Both the position numbers and the translations under genes were made by a program. Below the pieces are notes generated by a model. That model saw nothing but the letters and a program-made list of their open reading frames with translations, was not told the DNA's origin and ran no database searches. A DNA stretch of 64,000 nucleotides, from NCBI RefSeq assembly GCF_017591435.1, contig NC_059268.1, positions 7,666,684 to 7,730,683 of the forward strand, given 5' to 3'. The DNA is from Portunus trituberculatus. Lineage: Eukaryota > Arthropoda > Malacostraca > Decapoda > Portunidae. Of this stretch, positions 12,606-27,302 are shown piece by piece (position 1 is the stretch's first letter; each line of letters starts with the position of its first letter).

Positions 12606-13980
12606 TGTTACGACCGTCAGATATTCAATAGATTGTACTATATGTTAGGTTAAGTTGTGATGGCGTCCTGAAAGTAATATTTTCGTTGTATTATTGTAAT
12701 GCTCTCAGGACTGCCTTTCTTATATATGTATTTATTTACCCATTTATTATTTCATTATATGCTATATTAGTATTTCGTGATTCGTATGTATATATTGTAT
12801 TGCTCTACTTATATGCTTTTGTGTGAAGCGGCTGCCCGTCGGAGATTTTAGAGTGTCGTGACGTCATGTTTGTTATTACATTGTGAGAGGGAAGGGGATC
12901 GTGCCGCTACCAATCAAATCGTCTGAGGATCACGCCCTCTGGCAGATGTAGAGTGTTTAGCCAATGGGTGCTCAGATTACAGCATTTGACGTAATGTTTT
13001 CCCCTCGAGACAAAGGCGTGTGAACCGACGCCAGACAGTGGGAGTGCCTTAGACCGACACCTGTGACCGCCGCTCTCCGCTCCCCTCATCTCTTTGTTAT
13101 TCCTGGCTGAATATTCTTATTTCCTGATTTTGCTAGGATTCTGATTCTCTTTGGCACTTATATAGTCACTGTGTTTAGTGACGTGTGAGTATTTTGGTGT
13201 TTTGGGTGCTAACCCGGTATTATTTGGTGGTTTATCTTTGCCCAGTGCAGGAGACGCTGTCGGTCATTTTATGGGTATAGCCAAGAGAGATTTTGGGTGT
13301 TATTTTGGTTATATTACCTAGCAATCATAATATTTGTGGTGATTTACCTATTATTGTGTGTACCAGCCAGAGGGGAGGGCAGTGTGTGGTGTAATTATTT
13401 ACTTATTTCCTCTTAATAAGTGTTGTACTTATATTTACTTATTTTGTGGTCTCATATAATACTTTTTCACCCTTAAGCTGCTTATTTATTATATTTCTTG
13501 GTGTTGATGAGTTATTTCGTTTGTGTGTGTGGTATTGAGCTGCAGGTGTGTTGACGCCCCATGGGTGACATATAGTTTCGGCTTACAGCAGCCGTGTTTA
13601 ACTCTGAGTTATTATATTTTGTGGTGTTATATTGTTGTGATTGCCATTATGTTATTTATTTGGATGTGATTATCATACTTTTAACTATCCACGGGCCTTA
13701 ATCTTAATTTTGATTGTTGTTAAGTTAACTTTACTAATTTTTGTGAAATAAATTATGTTAAGGATTTAAATTCCTTTTCTTAATCTTTCCTCATTATTAT
13801 TTTTGAGTTCTCTTACACCCTTGAGTTGCCTTTTGCGTTAAGAACCGTTGCATTGAAGCCTAGTCATTCTTCACTTTTTTATCTTAATTTTTGTACTTAA
13901 TAAGAGTGATTTACCTAATCGGTGACAGGTGCCCACAGCTCCTTGTTGGAACCCAGTCAGGCTAACTCAGAGTCGTAACA
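12606..13980. mobile_element. Solo LTR (Gypsy-like) with AAGG target duplication
   Basis: The 1375-bp block begins TGTTACGAC and ends GTCGTAACA, a perfect 9-bp inverted repeat with the TG...CA termini of LTRs. It is flanked by AAGG at 12602-12605 and again at 13981-13984, a 4-bp target duplication. AATAAA lies at 13747-13752 and TATA-like sequence near 12721. No primer-binding site, gag or pol sequence follows on either side, and no second LTR is in the window. This fits a solo LTR left by recombination. A DNA transposon with 9-bp ends is the alternative. Gypsy is inferred from the duplication size and terminal sequence only. Strand cannot be set firmly; the AATAAA suggests plus. Confidence 0.8.
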
Positions 13981-13984
13981 AAGG

Positions 13985-15226
13985 GAATTGATATGATAAT
14001 TTGATATTAATACGAAGATTATAAAAGTAAAAAGTGGTGATATCATGTCACGTCTCAACAAGTGAATGATGCACTAGTCATTATCCTATTAATTTTCAAT
14101 GACCTATTTAATTTTTTTTCTGAATAATCTCAGTTTTCCTTTCCTTAATGTTTAATGATAACGTAAAATAAATATTATTGCTTTTGGATGAAAAGTATCC
14201 GAAGAATACATTTCGTGCCCAAAACTTCCGGTAGAGCGTCGAGAATATATAATTAGTAAGCTATTATCGGCATGCATTATTGGGTCATGAATTTAGTACA
14301 ATGTGACTGTAATGACAATCACAGCAAGAATTCTGTTTCAGCAAGAGTTAAGTCACGGCAGACAGGTGGTGTAATGTACAGTGCTGAACAAAACGAGCTG
14401 GACGGTGTGATAAAACAACAGTATTGATTGCTAACATGAAAATATAACTGAATGACAAGCGATCGGGGTAAAATTAGCGGGTGTAATTGTAGTGCAAGCT
14501 TTTCAAGTTGCCAAGATCGAGAGATTAATGTGTCCAGAAGAGGCGATTGTAGAATTGTAGTACATTTTGCTGTCAATTGCAATCTCTTTCCATGCATCCC
14601 TTACGATTTTTCTCTCATAGGGTTGTCATTTGTGACACGTAATTGTGTACTGCTCCATCTACTGCCTTGCTTTCTCTACATATTGGCAGGATATATTGGA
14701 GGTTTCATTAAATATTGCTCTGTCTCTTGGTGTTTAATGATTCTTTTCTTCCTAATTTCTATTGGACAATAATAAAATTTTGATCTATTGTGCAAATTGA
14801 ATGCTGCCAAGCAATCAAGATGAGGAGGGCCATCTGTTATCAAAGATGAACTTCAGTCATTCTCATATTTGTGTATCACTGAAATCGCATTGCCGTCTGT
14901 GTTGTAAATATTTGAAGTGCAAGGATGTGATAGAAGCAGTTTTTCATACAATATTCAGGTCAAGATGCCTGATTTATGCACTAAATTGCGTTATTCAGTT
15001 TACTGCTCCAGTGATTGCTTTAGATATTTTATTACCAATCAAGGTAACCGTGCCAGGTGTACATACTTTCTAGCGTGGAAGAAGAATTGGCCCACAACTT
15101 ACTTTTCGCGGCGCGACTGGAACATTACCTTAGTACGCCCACACCAGCAACCACGTGCCTGGCTTGGGATATTACTTAGATCCTCATTAAAGAATTATAT
15201 AATTGTATTTGCATTATTCTCCCCTC

Positions 15227-15232
<6 letters not shown>
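13985..15232. other. Unique DNA, no gene seen
   Basis: Frames at 14452-14772 and 14801-15073 are open but show no domain and no splice context that I trust. Confidence 0.45.

Positions 15233-15279
<47 letters not shown>
15233..15279. repeat. (CT)n microsatellite
   Basis: About 23 CT units. Confidence 0.97.
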
Positions 15280-15282
<3 letters not shown>

Positions 15283-15540
15283 ACCGTGCATCATTTAATT
15301 TTCTATCCAAATTTTCTAAGACTGGTTGAGAATGAAGATCGCGGTAAGAAGGAAGACTGAGCAGGCTAAGTTAGAGGTTACGGAGATTGAGAGTTTTTTT
15401 TACAATATTCTGATCTGAAGTCTTCATCTCGGCACGTCATGATATGTTAAAAAAAAAGTGAGCAAACGATATGTAAAAGAAGGTGACGGTCGCTGCCCTA
15501 ACAACAACAGCACTGCAGGAAAAAAGCGTTTGTGGCATAT

Positions 15541-15542
<2 letters not shown>

Positions 15543-15601
<59 letters not shown>
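15543..15601. repeat. (TC)n microsatellite
   Basis: About 29 TC units. Confidence 0.97.
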
Positions 15602-15603
<2 letters not shown>

Positions 15604-15913
15604 ACTAACCAACAAACCAACGAGACCAGCATCCCCCGCTGCTCCAAGTGCTCAAACACATGAGTAAAAAAATATTCCCCTGCATACATTGCGGTGTGGC
15701 TGTGGTGGTCTGTGCGGCTCTGGCTTACCTCGCCACTGCGTCAGGGGAACGGTGATGCCTGGGTGTCAGTGCACAAGGCTCAAATCCCCATCAAGTACTG
15801 TGTATATGACAACGTTTTGTTCATGGCCAGTGTGCTAAAGTAAGATTACGTCCCTTGTAACTTTAAATGCCTCTATTTTTGGTGCCTAAACTGTATTTAT
15901 GTATGTGATGTTA

Positions 15914-16148
15914 GTGATGTTGATAAAGTATAGTATACAAAGGCTTTATCCTCTTCCAGTTGTCGAGGTCTAAGAGGAATAGGGTATGGAAGAAAGAGGT
16001 TACGTTGAAATCATACCTTCACCTTTATTACTACTTTGGGTTAGAATAATGCTAATGAATACAAGGCGCTGTTTGTGGTGTTGGTAAAGTCTACTGTAAC
16101 GTGTAAAAGCCATGTTTTCGTTCAGTCATCGAGGTGAGAGAGGAATAG
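15914..16148. repeat. Diverged tandem duplication, period about 161-166 bp
   Basis: GTGATGTTGATAAAGT at 15914 recurs as GTGGTGTTGGTAAAGT at 16075, and GTCGAGGTCTAAGAGGAATA at 15961 as ATCGAGGTGAGAGAGGAATA at 16127. The two halves align loosely between these anchors. Confidence 0.55.
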
Positions 16149-16221
16149 GACATAGAGGAAACAAATGGCAACAATGATCAGTGTGATATAGAAAAAAAAA
16201 AATAAATACAAACATACGTGC

Positions 16222-16458
16222 GATGAATGCTTAGACGATGAAAGTGATGCAGTAAAAAATGTAAAAAATATGTATCTTTATGGAGTCTATTGTGTGATAT
16301 GCATTTAGGTAATGAATATGATGAAATAGAAAATAAGTTATCTGTTTTTTGAGTCTTACGTATGTTTGGGTAACGAATGTGATGTAATGGAAAACTAGTA
16401 AGAAGTATCTATGCCTGTGTTCTTTGGAGTCTATTGTGTGTTGCGTATTTCGACATTG
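16222..16458. repeat. Degenerate minisatellite, period about 66-68 bp
   Basis: About four diverged units. Clear anchors are GAGTCTATTGTGTG (16283 and 16427) and GAGTCTTACG (16351), each preceded by TATCT and followed by GGTAATGAATATGATG-like sequence and an A-rich end. Confidence 0.6.
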
Positions 16459-16694
16459 TTAAAATATACTCAAAAAGGCGAAATCCCTATCATAGCAGAG
16501 GGTGGCGTGAGAGGAAGGAAACACAGGAGGGTAATACTTCAACTGGAAATATGTAAAGCTCACGGCAAGTTTACAGGAAATAATTAAAAGGCACCTGAAA
16601 AAAAAAGAGGAAAACTCTTGTGAAATATACGTGAACAATTATGAAGTGTCTAGGAGATAATTACTTGCCTTGTCCGCCATGTTTTTTTTTCCTT

Positions 16695-16897
<203 letters not shown>

Positions 16898-16928
16898 GTT
16901 GGGTCAGAATTCTCTCTTTACATTCCCA

Positions 16929-16931
<3 letters not shown>

Positions 16932-16986
<55 letters not shown>
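16932..16986. repeat. (TG)n microsatellite
   Basis: About 27 TG units, 37 bp after the CA arm of the preceding array and complementary to it. Confidence 0.97.
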
Positions 16987-16989
<3 letters not shown>

Positions 16990-17457
16990 AGTTGGCGCGC
17001 AGGGTCAAAATTTTCTCTCCACACACTCGTCCTGAGCCACCCCGTCCCTGGCTCTGTAATTTCGCCGCACCGAAGCTACAGAAAAAACAGACAGCCTCTC
17101 TTGGTCGTGTTGGGATCTTTATTAGCTCTCTGATTGGCTTACTAAGTGACCCCACCACCCTATTCCGCGCCGGATGAAGCCTTGCCACCACCACTCTCAC
17201 AACCTTCAAGCTGGGAGAGGCGGTGTGAGTCTAAGAAAGGATGGTCTGCTGCTGAGGTGACGCCAAGCTGGACAGGAAACTCAAACTGCAAATGATGATT
17301 ATCAACGTTTATTTATTCATTCATATATAAATTTATGATGCGTCTTTTCTTGGTGTTACTTTTGGTCAGTTTGGAGGTTGAGGTTCTTGTGCTTGGCCTC
17401 CAGTAACGGTTCTCATATGTATGTTGTCAGAAGTATCTCCTATTCATTGTATCTCTT

Positions 17458-17735
17458 TCATCCATGCCCAGCTGCGTCGTGTCTCTCTCAATTCCATTCT
17501 TCCATCTAAACTTTTGCCTTCATCTCGATCATCCACTTGGCTCTTACAATAAAAAGTATGATGAAAGAGAGGTTGTCATTGTCCTTTTGTTGTATTTTTT
17601 TCATTCATGCCCAGCTGTCTCCTGTCAATCTCAACTCTACCATGCCAATAAATTTCGGTCTTCATCTCGATCTTTCCACTTGGTTCTATAAACAGTATGA
17701 CGAAAGAGAGATTGTCCTTGCTACTGTCTTCATGT
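17458..17735. repeat. Two-copy tandem duplication, 143-bp period
   Basis: TCATCCATGCCCAGCTG at 17458 recurs as TCATTCATGCCCAGCTG at 17601. Later anchors are CTTCATCTCGATC and AGTATGATGAAAGAGAG (second copy AGTATGACGAAAGAGAG). Point changes and small gaps separate the copies. Confidence 0.75.
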
Positions 17736-18016
17736 CTAGTTACAACATTACAACGCCGTGGCAACATTCATAATAGTCTCCCTCACACCACACACACAAT
17801 GCACCATTACAGAGGCTGATCCTTCCTCAATATTCAACAGGAAGCGAAACGATTTGGGTGTTTAAGATACAAAGCACATCGCTTCACTTTGCTGCTTTAA
17901 AGTCAAAGCGAGGGAGATTCATCTGGCATTCACAGTGTCCGTTACTAAGACATCAGATTATCGCCCCGGCAAAATTTCTAGGTACAGAGAGGTGATGGGG
18001 ATTGAAGTTGAGAGCC

Positions 18017-18020
<4 letters not shown>

Positions 18021-18106
<86 letters not shown>
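18021..18106. repeat. (AG)n microsatellite
   Basis: 43 AG units. Confidence 0.97.
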
Positions 18107-18107
<1 letters not shown>

Positions 18108-18179
18108 AGTTGTTTTTTCTAGTCTACTAAAAACTAAAATCGTCACACATCGTCACATTACCAGCTACATAACAAGTGA

Positions 18180-18545
18180 TGCAAGGTGTGTGCATTGTTA
18201 CTCATTAAACCCTATGACCGTAGCAGGACAGACCCTATCCATAACCTCACTCAAATACACGTACAATAGCTACACCTGGAGCTTACCAAAACGCACCCAG
18301 CCTGAACCTCCCATCCAAACAAAACCCAATCACTTTCCAATCCTAATCATCCAGACACAGCGGTCCTACTCAATCCTCAACTTACGCACCAAAGCAGATC
18401 CTCCCACACCTCTCAGCTACTTAGACATACCCAATAGTTCCACCCAGACACACCCAATCCCTAATCCCTACTCAGACACACCCAGACAGCTCCTCCTCAA
18501 ACACGCTCAGCCCGGCGCCCCAACACAGGTCTGCCTAACTAGCAT
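18180..18545. other. C+A-rich, G-poor strand-asymmetric tract
   Basis: About 365 bp in which the plus strand is very poor in G and full of CCCA, CACCC and CCCAATCC-like words without a strict period. An open plus frame crosses it, but the proline/threonine-rich translation is what such composition gives. It could be a decayed C-rich satellite or a transcription/replication skew region. Confidence 0.5.
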
Positions 18546-19110
18546 TCCCGGGACACGCCCACCTCGCACACTGACTGGGGACTGATGTAAATGGCGCTGC
18601 ACTCCCCTGGGTGAAGTAAAGCAGCGGAATAGAGTCGAGGAGGCATTGTTCGGCGATAACATTTCGTCCCGAGCCACTCTGGCCGACGCGCGGTGCCGTT
18701 TTGTTGGGCTTTGTTAGGCGTCGATGGAGAAAGGGAGGGGAGGATTAGTCTTCCACGATCCCTGATACCACTGATGTATGGCGAGGAGGGGAAAGGGAGG
18801 GAAAGCAGACGAGGGAAGAAAGGAGACGGGCAGGTTGTATTACACTACGTTAGGTTTAGATGTAAGCCACGTAAATATCACGTGGTGTGTCCTTAAAGCA
18901 TGTAAGTCACTTGTTTCCTCTCACGTCGCCTTTGTAACACTCCCGGTGGATATAGACAGGTATTAAGGTATCGCTCTGCACCACAACAATAACAAGTTTG
19001 TCTTCCTAGAGGCTTTGCAAGGAAAAATTAAATATATTGAGTTCAGTAAATCTATCGATATTTAAGGTCATTCTTGTGTTGGGATTGAAATAAATGTACA
19101 CGTATTTAAA

Positions 19111-19116
19111 CACACA

Positions 19117-19201
<85 letters not shown>
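19111..19201. repeat. (AC)n microsatellite
   Basis: About 44 AC units with one TT interruption at 19119-19120. Confidence 0.97.
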
Positions 19202-19204
<3 letters not shown>

Positions 19205-19645
19205 AACATAATATTTTTCTTTGAGATACTTTAAAAAACCCAGCAAACATGTTCATACCTGAAGCACTGATAGCTTTCTTTAATGTTCATTCCGTCAGTG
19301 ACCGGTGGCGAGAGGTGCAGGTGAAGGTGCAGTTTTTTTTTTTTTTTTTTTTTTAAGGGGGGATGGGTTTCTTCGCGTCTTGCCAGATCATCCACGGTGG
19401 AAATGGTGCTGTAGTGCAAAACCTCAACTAATTCTATTTATATTTATATTTCACTTGAAAATTTTTGAACATTGGGAATACTTGAATGATTTTGTTCATT
19501 GGTTCGCTATTGGTAGTGGTAATAATGATAGTGTGGTGGTGCAGGACCTCAGTGAGATTGGTATACAACTACTGCGGTTCAACACAAATTTTATTCAGCT
19601 AACGTCAAAGCTACGCTCATTTAAATTGTTTCAATAGCATTTTCT

Positions 19646-19670
19646 GGTGGTGGTGGTGGTGGTGGTGGTG
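19646..19670. repeat. (GGT)8 trinucleotide
   Basis: Eight perfect GGT units. Confidence 0.95.
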
Positions 19671-19914
19671 CGACACTGGTGTGATAAGGTACCAGCCCTG
19701 CGTGGCGATGCAGCGAGGCGGGGCGTGGCGCTCCAAAAGTTTGGCGGTGTGGAAAGCGTAATGTTTGCTGCTTGATTTGTTCCTTTCTAACATTACATTA
19801 TTCTCATTTTTGTTTTGTAATTTTTCTTTTGTCATCCTTTCATTAGTATTTCAGTGCTTTGATTTGAACTGTTTCAAGAGAGATGTTTCAAGAGAACTCT
19901 CCTGATATTGTTTG

Positions 19915-20009
19915 ATTTTGATTGCACTCTTCGGGGACTGGCACCTTCAATGGGCCTTTATTCAGCGTCTTTTGTAGCCCTTGCTCAAAGCCCCTCTTAC
20001 ATAGAAAAA
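19915..20009 (-). repeat. Interspersed repeat family D, copy 1
   Basis: The words GGCACCTTCAATGGGC, CGTCTTTTGTAGCCCTTG and CCCCTCTTACATA recur in the same order and spacing at 51551-51650. I recall this arrangement as a common decapod 3' repeat end, read on the minus strand as ...AGAGGG...GGCAACAAAA...GTGCCAGTCCC. The element class is unknown to me. Confidence 0.55.
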
Positions 20010-20121
20010 TATTCATGAGCGTGAAATAACAATAGCTTTATATGATTTATATTACATAATTCTGATATATTGCTACTTATCATTTTATTCTGTTCAGTTT
20101 TTAGTATTTCTTGAGAACAGC

Positions 20122-20245
<124 letters not shown>

Positions 20246-20460
20246 CACTTAATGACTATAATCCTCAGCCCTAATTTGTCTTTCTATTTTCTTTTCCATG
20301 TTCTTCATTCTTACTTTTCCTCTTCCCTTGCTCCACTTCCTGCTCTCGAGGCTAAGCACACACATGAACATTTAACTCCTGTTGGCGGATGATTATGACC
20401 TCGTTACCTCTGATATGTACGTGCGTGGATGGCCCTGAGATACCTCTCTTACTAAACCTA

Positions 20461-20466
<6 letters not shown>

Positions 20467-20510
<44 letters not shown>
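20467..20510. repeat. (TC)n microsatellite
   Basis: 22 TC units. Confidence 0.97.
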
Positions 20511-20512
<2 letters not shown>

Positions 20513-20576
20513 GGTAATCTCATAAGATAGTTAATTACATAAGTAAGAGGCATCGACAAGGCCTCAAGGAGAAAGA

Positions 20577-20795
20577 GCAGGAGGAGGAGGAGGAGGAGGA
20601 GGAGGAGGAGGAGGAGGACGAGGAGGAGGAGGAGGAGGAGAAGAAGGACGAGGAAGAGGAGGAAATGGAAATGAAGGAGGAAGATCAGGAGAACGAGATA
20701 TAGGAGGAGACAAGGAAAGAGGAGGAGGAGGAGGAGGAGGAGGAGGAGGAGGAGAGGAGAAGGAGAAGGAGTAGGAGGAGGAGGAGAAGGAGGAG
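20577..20795. repeat. Polypurine tract, imperfect (GGA)n
   Basis: About 220 bp made almost entirely of G and A on the plus strand. It is mostly GGA units with AGA and GAC interruptions, plus a few T and C. The complementary leucine-rich frame is an artefact of the repeat. Confidence 0.9.
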
Positions 20796-21286
20796 GTGAA
20801 ACAGGAACTCTTAGAAAAATGAGAATGGATGAATACACAAAAACTTTAGAAATCCTGGAACGAAAATAGAAAACTGCATTTGAACTAGAATTTCACCCTG
20901 TTCAGATTCCTTGGTGCTTAAAAAAAAAAAAAAATCCCTCATACATACGTTTTTTTTCGCAAGGTTTTTTATCTCAGTGCGTTTCGAAAATCATCGTTGT
21001 CTTTAATCACCTTCAAATCTTTAGTCATGTACTTTTTAGGATTTTTTTATAGGATCTTTAAAGTTCACAAAATAGGATGTACACGCCCATACTGATATAC
21101 TTTTCTTCATACAAGCTCGTAAATTTATGTACTTTATTTGTATCAATGTAAAAGATCATTGTATTTTTGAAACTTTTGAGATCCACAATGTCAAGCTGTC
21201 ACGATGTCAAGGTATTCTTCATACACACATTCATTTATATGTTTTATTTATATTAGTGTAAAAAAAAAAAATATATATATATATAT

Positions 21287-21321
21287 AAACAGTGTCGAGG
21301 CATAAAACCTTGACACTGTTT
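21287..21321 (+). other. Perfect 14-bp RNA hairpin (one G-U pair)
   Basis: AAACAGTGTCGAGG pairs with CCTTGACACTGTTT around the 7-nt loop CATAAAA. Read as plus-strand RNA all 14 pairs form, one being G-U; on the minus strand that pair is a C-A mismatch. It follows an A-run and a short (AT)n. Function unknown. Confidence 0.6.
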
Positions 21322-22374
21322 TCTCTGTCCCTGAGCTCCCGAAAAATGCAAGCTTGTGCAGGATGGTGTGTTAACTCTTCCTGAAAAAAGAAAAAAAAGT
21401 CTTTCGTCACGCAAAATTTCAAAATCTTGCCTGATCCAGCGCTCCTCGTGACCCTGTCGTGTATCCCAAAATATCTATAAACGTTTTTCCCTTGTCCTTC
21501 ACCACCAACCGCACAGTTGCTGTCTCCTCCGTTTAAAGCTGAACACTTGGTCCGCATTTTTCTTAACAATTCCACGTTGAATAATTGTCGGGCTTCCGGT
21601 CGTTACTTTCAGCTTTGGACTTAATTATGTTTAACAAAGATTTCCCACTAATACTAATGGTCATTTCAGTTGCGATGCAGTTCTTCCTTTTGTCCTTAAA
21701 ACATTTATGGTCTTAACTCACACATAATAGGGGAAGGTCTAGGAGTGTGCTCGAGGCTAGTGCTTATTTTATCAAGTCCACCTTTACTCTTTGACGTGTC
21801 TATCATCATTACTGTAGCATCGGTGGCATTTTGCATCTACAGGCAGTGATGATTTATTTCTGTATACTCACGCAGTATTGCCTACCACCCTTCATCACAC
21901 CTTACAGCCTCTCTATCACTCATGCCTATTTGTTCACTCTTCTTACACCAAACAACTTCTTTTTTTTTCTATCCTTTCCTTACTACCGATGACACACGTG
22001 GAGTTTTCCTTCCTGAGATTTAATTTTCCCGTGAATAATATGCGACAAGAATGCGATTACGTCTTGAAATTACGTAAATACTAAGCAGATGTGCGGAACA
22101 GATTTCTCTTCTGATAATATTTCTGTAGTGAAAATAATTACATCCCTCTAGTGTACATTCTTTTTTATACTTGTGCTTTTCGAGATGATGACGATGACGG
22201 GAGAATGGAAAACACGCGAGTGAGGGAGAGGAAATGTAGTAGAGGAGTGGAGAAGGGACGTATATGGAGGAGGTGAAAGATATAACGGTGCGTGAAAGAA
22301 GATAAGATACAACGAAGTATTCAAGTAAGGGACGAGGATGAGAATGAGGAGTCAGGCCAAAAAGGAGGATAAGG
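21322..22374. other. Unique DNA, no gene seen
   Basis: A 114-codon minus frame (21231-21575) spans the hairpin and has no domain I recognise. No other structure found. Confidence 0.45.
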
Positions 22375-22592
22375 CCCATATTCTGAAACATTTCTGCGCC
22401 ACATTCCACAACTTTCTAAAAGGCTCTACTTGAAGTTACACAGGTTTTTAAGAGTGTTCCTATGATTCTTAGTGGCATATAATAAAATTTCTACATCATA
22501 CACAGTAGAAACACTCATGAGATCTCGGCTAGTCATCTCTGCGGCATTTGAAAATAGTCGTGGCGAGAGAGCAAAGCATTTCTGAATACGGG
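22375..22592. mobile_element. Short MITE with CCCATATTC / CCCGTATTC ends
   Basis: The 218-bp element starts CCCATATTCTGAAAC and ends with the complement of CCCGTATTCAGAAATGC, an imperfect terminal inverted repeat. TAAG lies beside both ends (22370-22373 and 22593-22596) and may be a target duplication, though the exact boundary is uncertain by one base. The interior is non-coding. I recall similar CCCGTATTCTGAAAC-ended repeats in crustaceans and molluscs. The superfamily is not assigned. Confidence 0.65.

Positions 22593-24973
<2,381 letters not shown>

Positions 24974-25007
<34 letters not shown>
24974..25007. repeat. (CT)n microsatellite
   Basis: 17 CT units. Confidence 0.95.
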
Positions 25008-25009
<2 letters not shown>

Positions 25010-26186
25010 GTGTTTAAAACATTCCTATTTCTTTCTTCTCTTTTTTTTTAATCCTCCGAAAATCTTTTATTGTAAGAAGACTGTCCTTCATATCTAGAAG
25101 TGTCGCGTTTTTTTCTTGGCTTCTGACGTCACCTTCCTTTCTTTTGCGCTTTTCGTTAACGTTTTTCCTCGTCTTTCTGTCGAGTAGGTTATTAGATTTC
25201 GTGATTTAATTCAGCTGTAAAACTAATTTCCTATTATTCATAAGACTAATATATTTGTCTTACATATGCTTCACTTTTCTTGTGGTTAATTGTGACAGCT
25301 TCATACCTTTCTTCTGCTTCTAGTTATCCTTCATATTATTTCATGTTGGCTCTTGATTTATCACTGTGTATCAAAGCTTTTGTCCTTGAGTTGAAACTGT
25401 TATGTCTTATTTACTTATGTCTAGAAAACATGAAAAAATACTTATATTCATTTCTAATTTTGCTTTTGTGTCCAGGATAATGACATTTTTGAAATTTACC
25501 CATTCTCATAGGGACAAAGTGGCAAATTTGAAGTTTGACTTGAACAAAGTAGATACAAAACGACATATAATGCAATAATAGCATTTATTTATTCTAGAAT
25601 TACACCAGTGAGGCAAGAAACACATTAAAAATGAGTAGTTCTTCTAGATTTACGCTTATACTGTAGATTACTTTCATGAATCAGCCCCAAAATGTAGTCT
25701 CCCATCATGTTTTCATTATAAGACCCTCGGTAGTGGCGTTCAAAGTCCAATATATCCTGGTCGAAAATGCTGGTGACGCTTTCTCTGACCTGATATGTGC
25801 ACACTCTCATCTAGCAAATTCCATTGCTTGAGTCTCGACGATAAAAGCTCGCCATTTGACTTCGTGAGGCCAAGATCTCTGATCAGGTCATTGATGTCTT
25901 CTTGGCTGGGGTAGTATGGAACTCTGGATCAGTGTCTTCATGTTCTTCTGAACTACTTTCCTTTTGTAAACACTGCTGCTCTCTCTCAGGAGGAGCTCAG
26001 AGCAGTGTGGCACTGGCGCAATGAATGACAGAAGGTCAGGATATATGATAGCAGGCGCATTTTTGCCTGCTCGATGTTTGGAAGGGTCTACCATACAGAA
26101 AAAGCAATTGCTTGAGTGATCAGTTGGCTCCCTCCAAATTCGGGGGATTGTAAATCTCATAGCTCTGTTTTCCCCTCTGTACCAAC

Positions 26187-26715
<529 letters not shown>

Positions 26716-27151
26716 CTTCCAGAGTTCTTTTGCAGAGTTTGCAGGTGAAATGATATGCCCAAGGTTTGTGCTGATCCCCGAAAGGCATGCCGAAATATGC
26801 ATTGTAGGCCTCGCGCATTTTCAGTGATCTTTCCAGAGAGTACTTATTAGCTGTAGTTTTGATAAACTCGCCACAGACGTAGCAAAATGCGTCTGCCGGA
26901 TGCTTACAACCTCTGGATGCCATGCTTGATGAATGCAGATATAATGACTGATGACGATCGACTTGTTTACACATTAACGGCTAGAAGTGAACTGACCTGT
27001 TGCATTGCACTGCATTGCATTGGGGGATAGAAAAGTGGGGTGAAAGAGGAATTAGAGAGATAAGTGTATAAAAGTGGGAAATGGAAGTACAGTTTGAGAT
27101 AAAATGTGACGGGCAGTCCGTCCTGCTACTTAGTTAAGCATACGTTCCCTG

Positions 27152-27250
27152 TATTTATACTGCCATATACGTTGCAAGAATGTTCTAGAAGTTCGTGAAA
27201 CGTTTGGAAAGCATAGTGTTGAAGGTTCTGGAGTCATCTAGAAAGTTCTT
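27152..27250 (-). promoter_or_regulatory. Heat-shock-type promoter: TATA box plus three trimeric HSEs
   Basis: On the minus strand TATAAATA (27159-27152) lies about 230 bp upstream of the ATG at 26923. Just upstream are clustered heat-shock elements, plus-strand reading: GAATGTTCTAGAA (27178-27190, a perfect GAAnnTTCnnGAA), TTCGTGAA (27192-27199), GAAGGTTCTGGAG (27221-27233, one mismatch) and ATCTAGAAAGTTC (27236-27248, one mismatch). Spacing to the TATA box (19 bp from the nearest unit) resembles arthropod hsp promoters. HSF binding is inferred, not shown. Confidence 0.65.
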
Positions 27251-27302
27251 TATTTTTTTTTCACCAAATTAGTGTAGAATCGGTCTGGATTGGTGGGGAT
27301 AA

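Noticed and set aside
15690..15800. Possible further tRNA-derived head (GGCTCAAATCCCC)
   Set aside because: The B-box is poor, there is no A-box at the right distance, and there is no match to the other SINE bodies.
17935..18585. 216-codon plus frame
   Set aside because: It starts in an AG array and continues through C/A-rich skewed DNA; no domain and no splice context.
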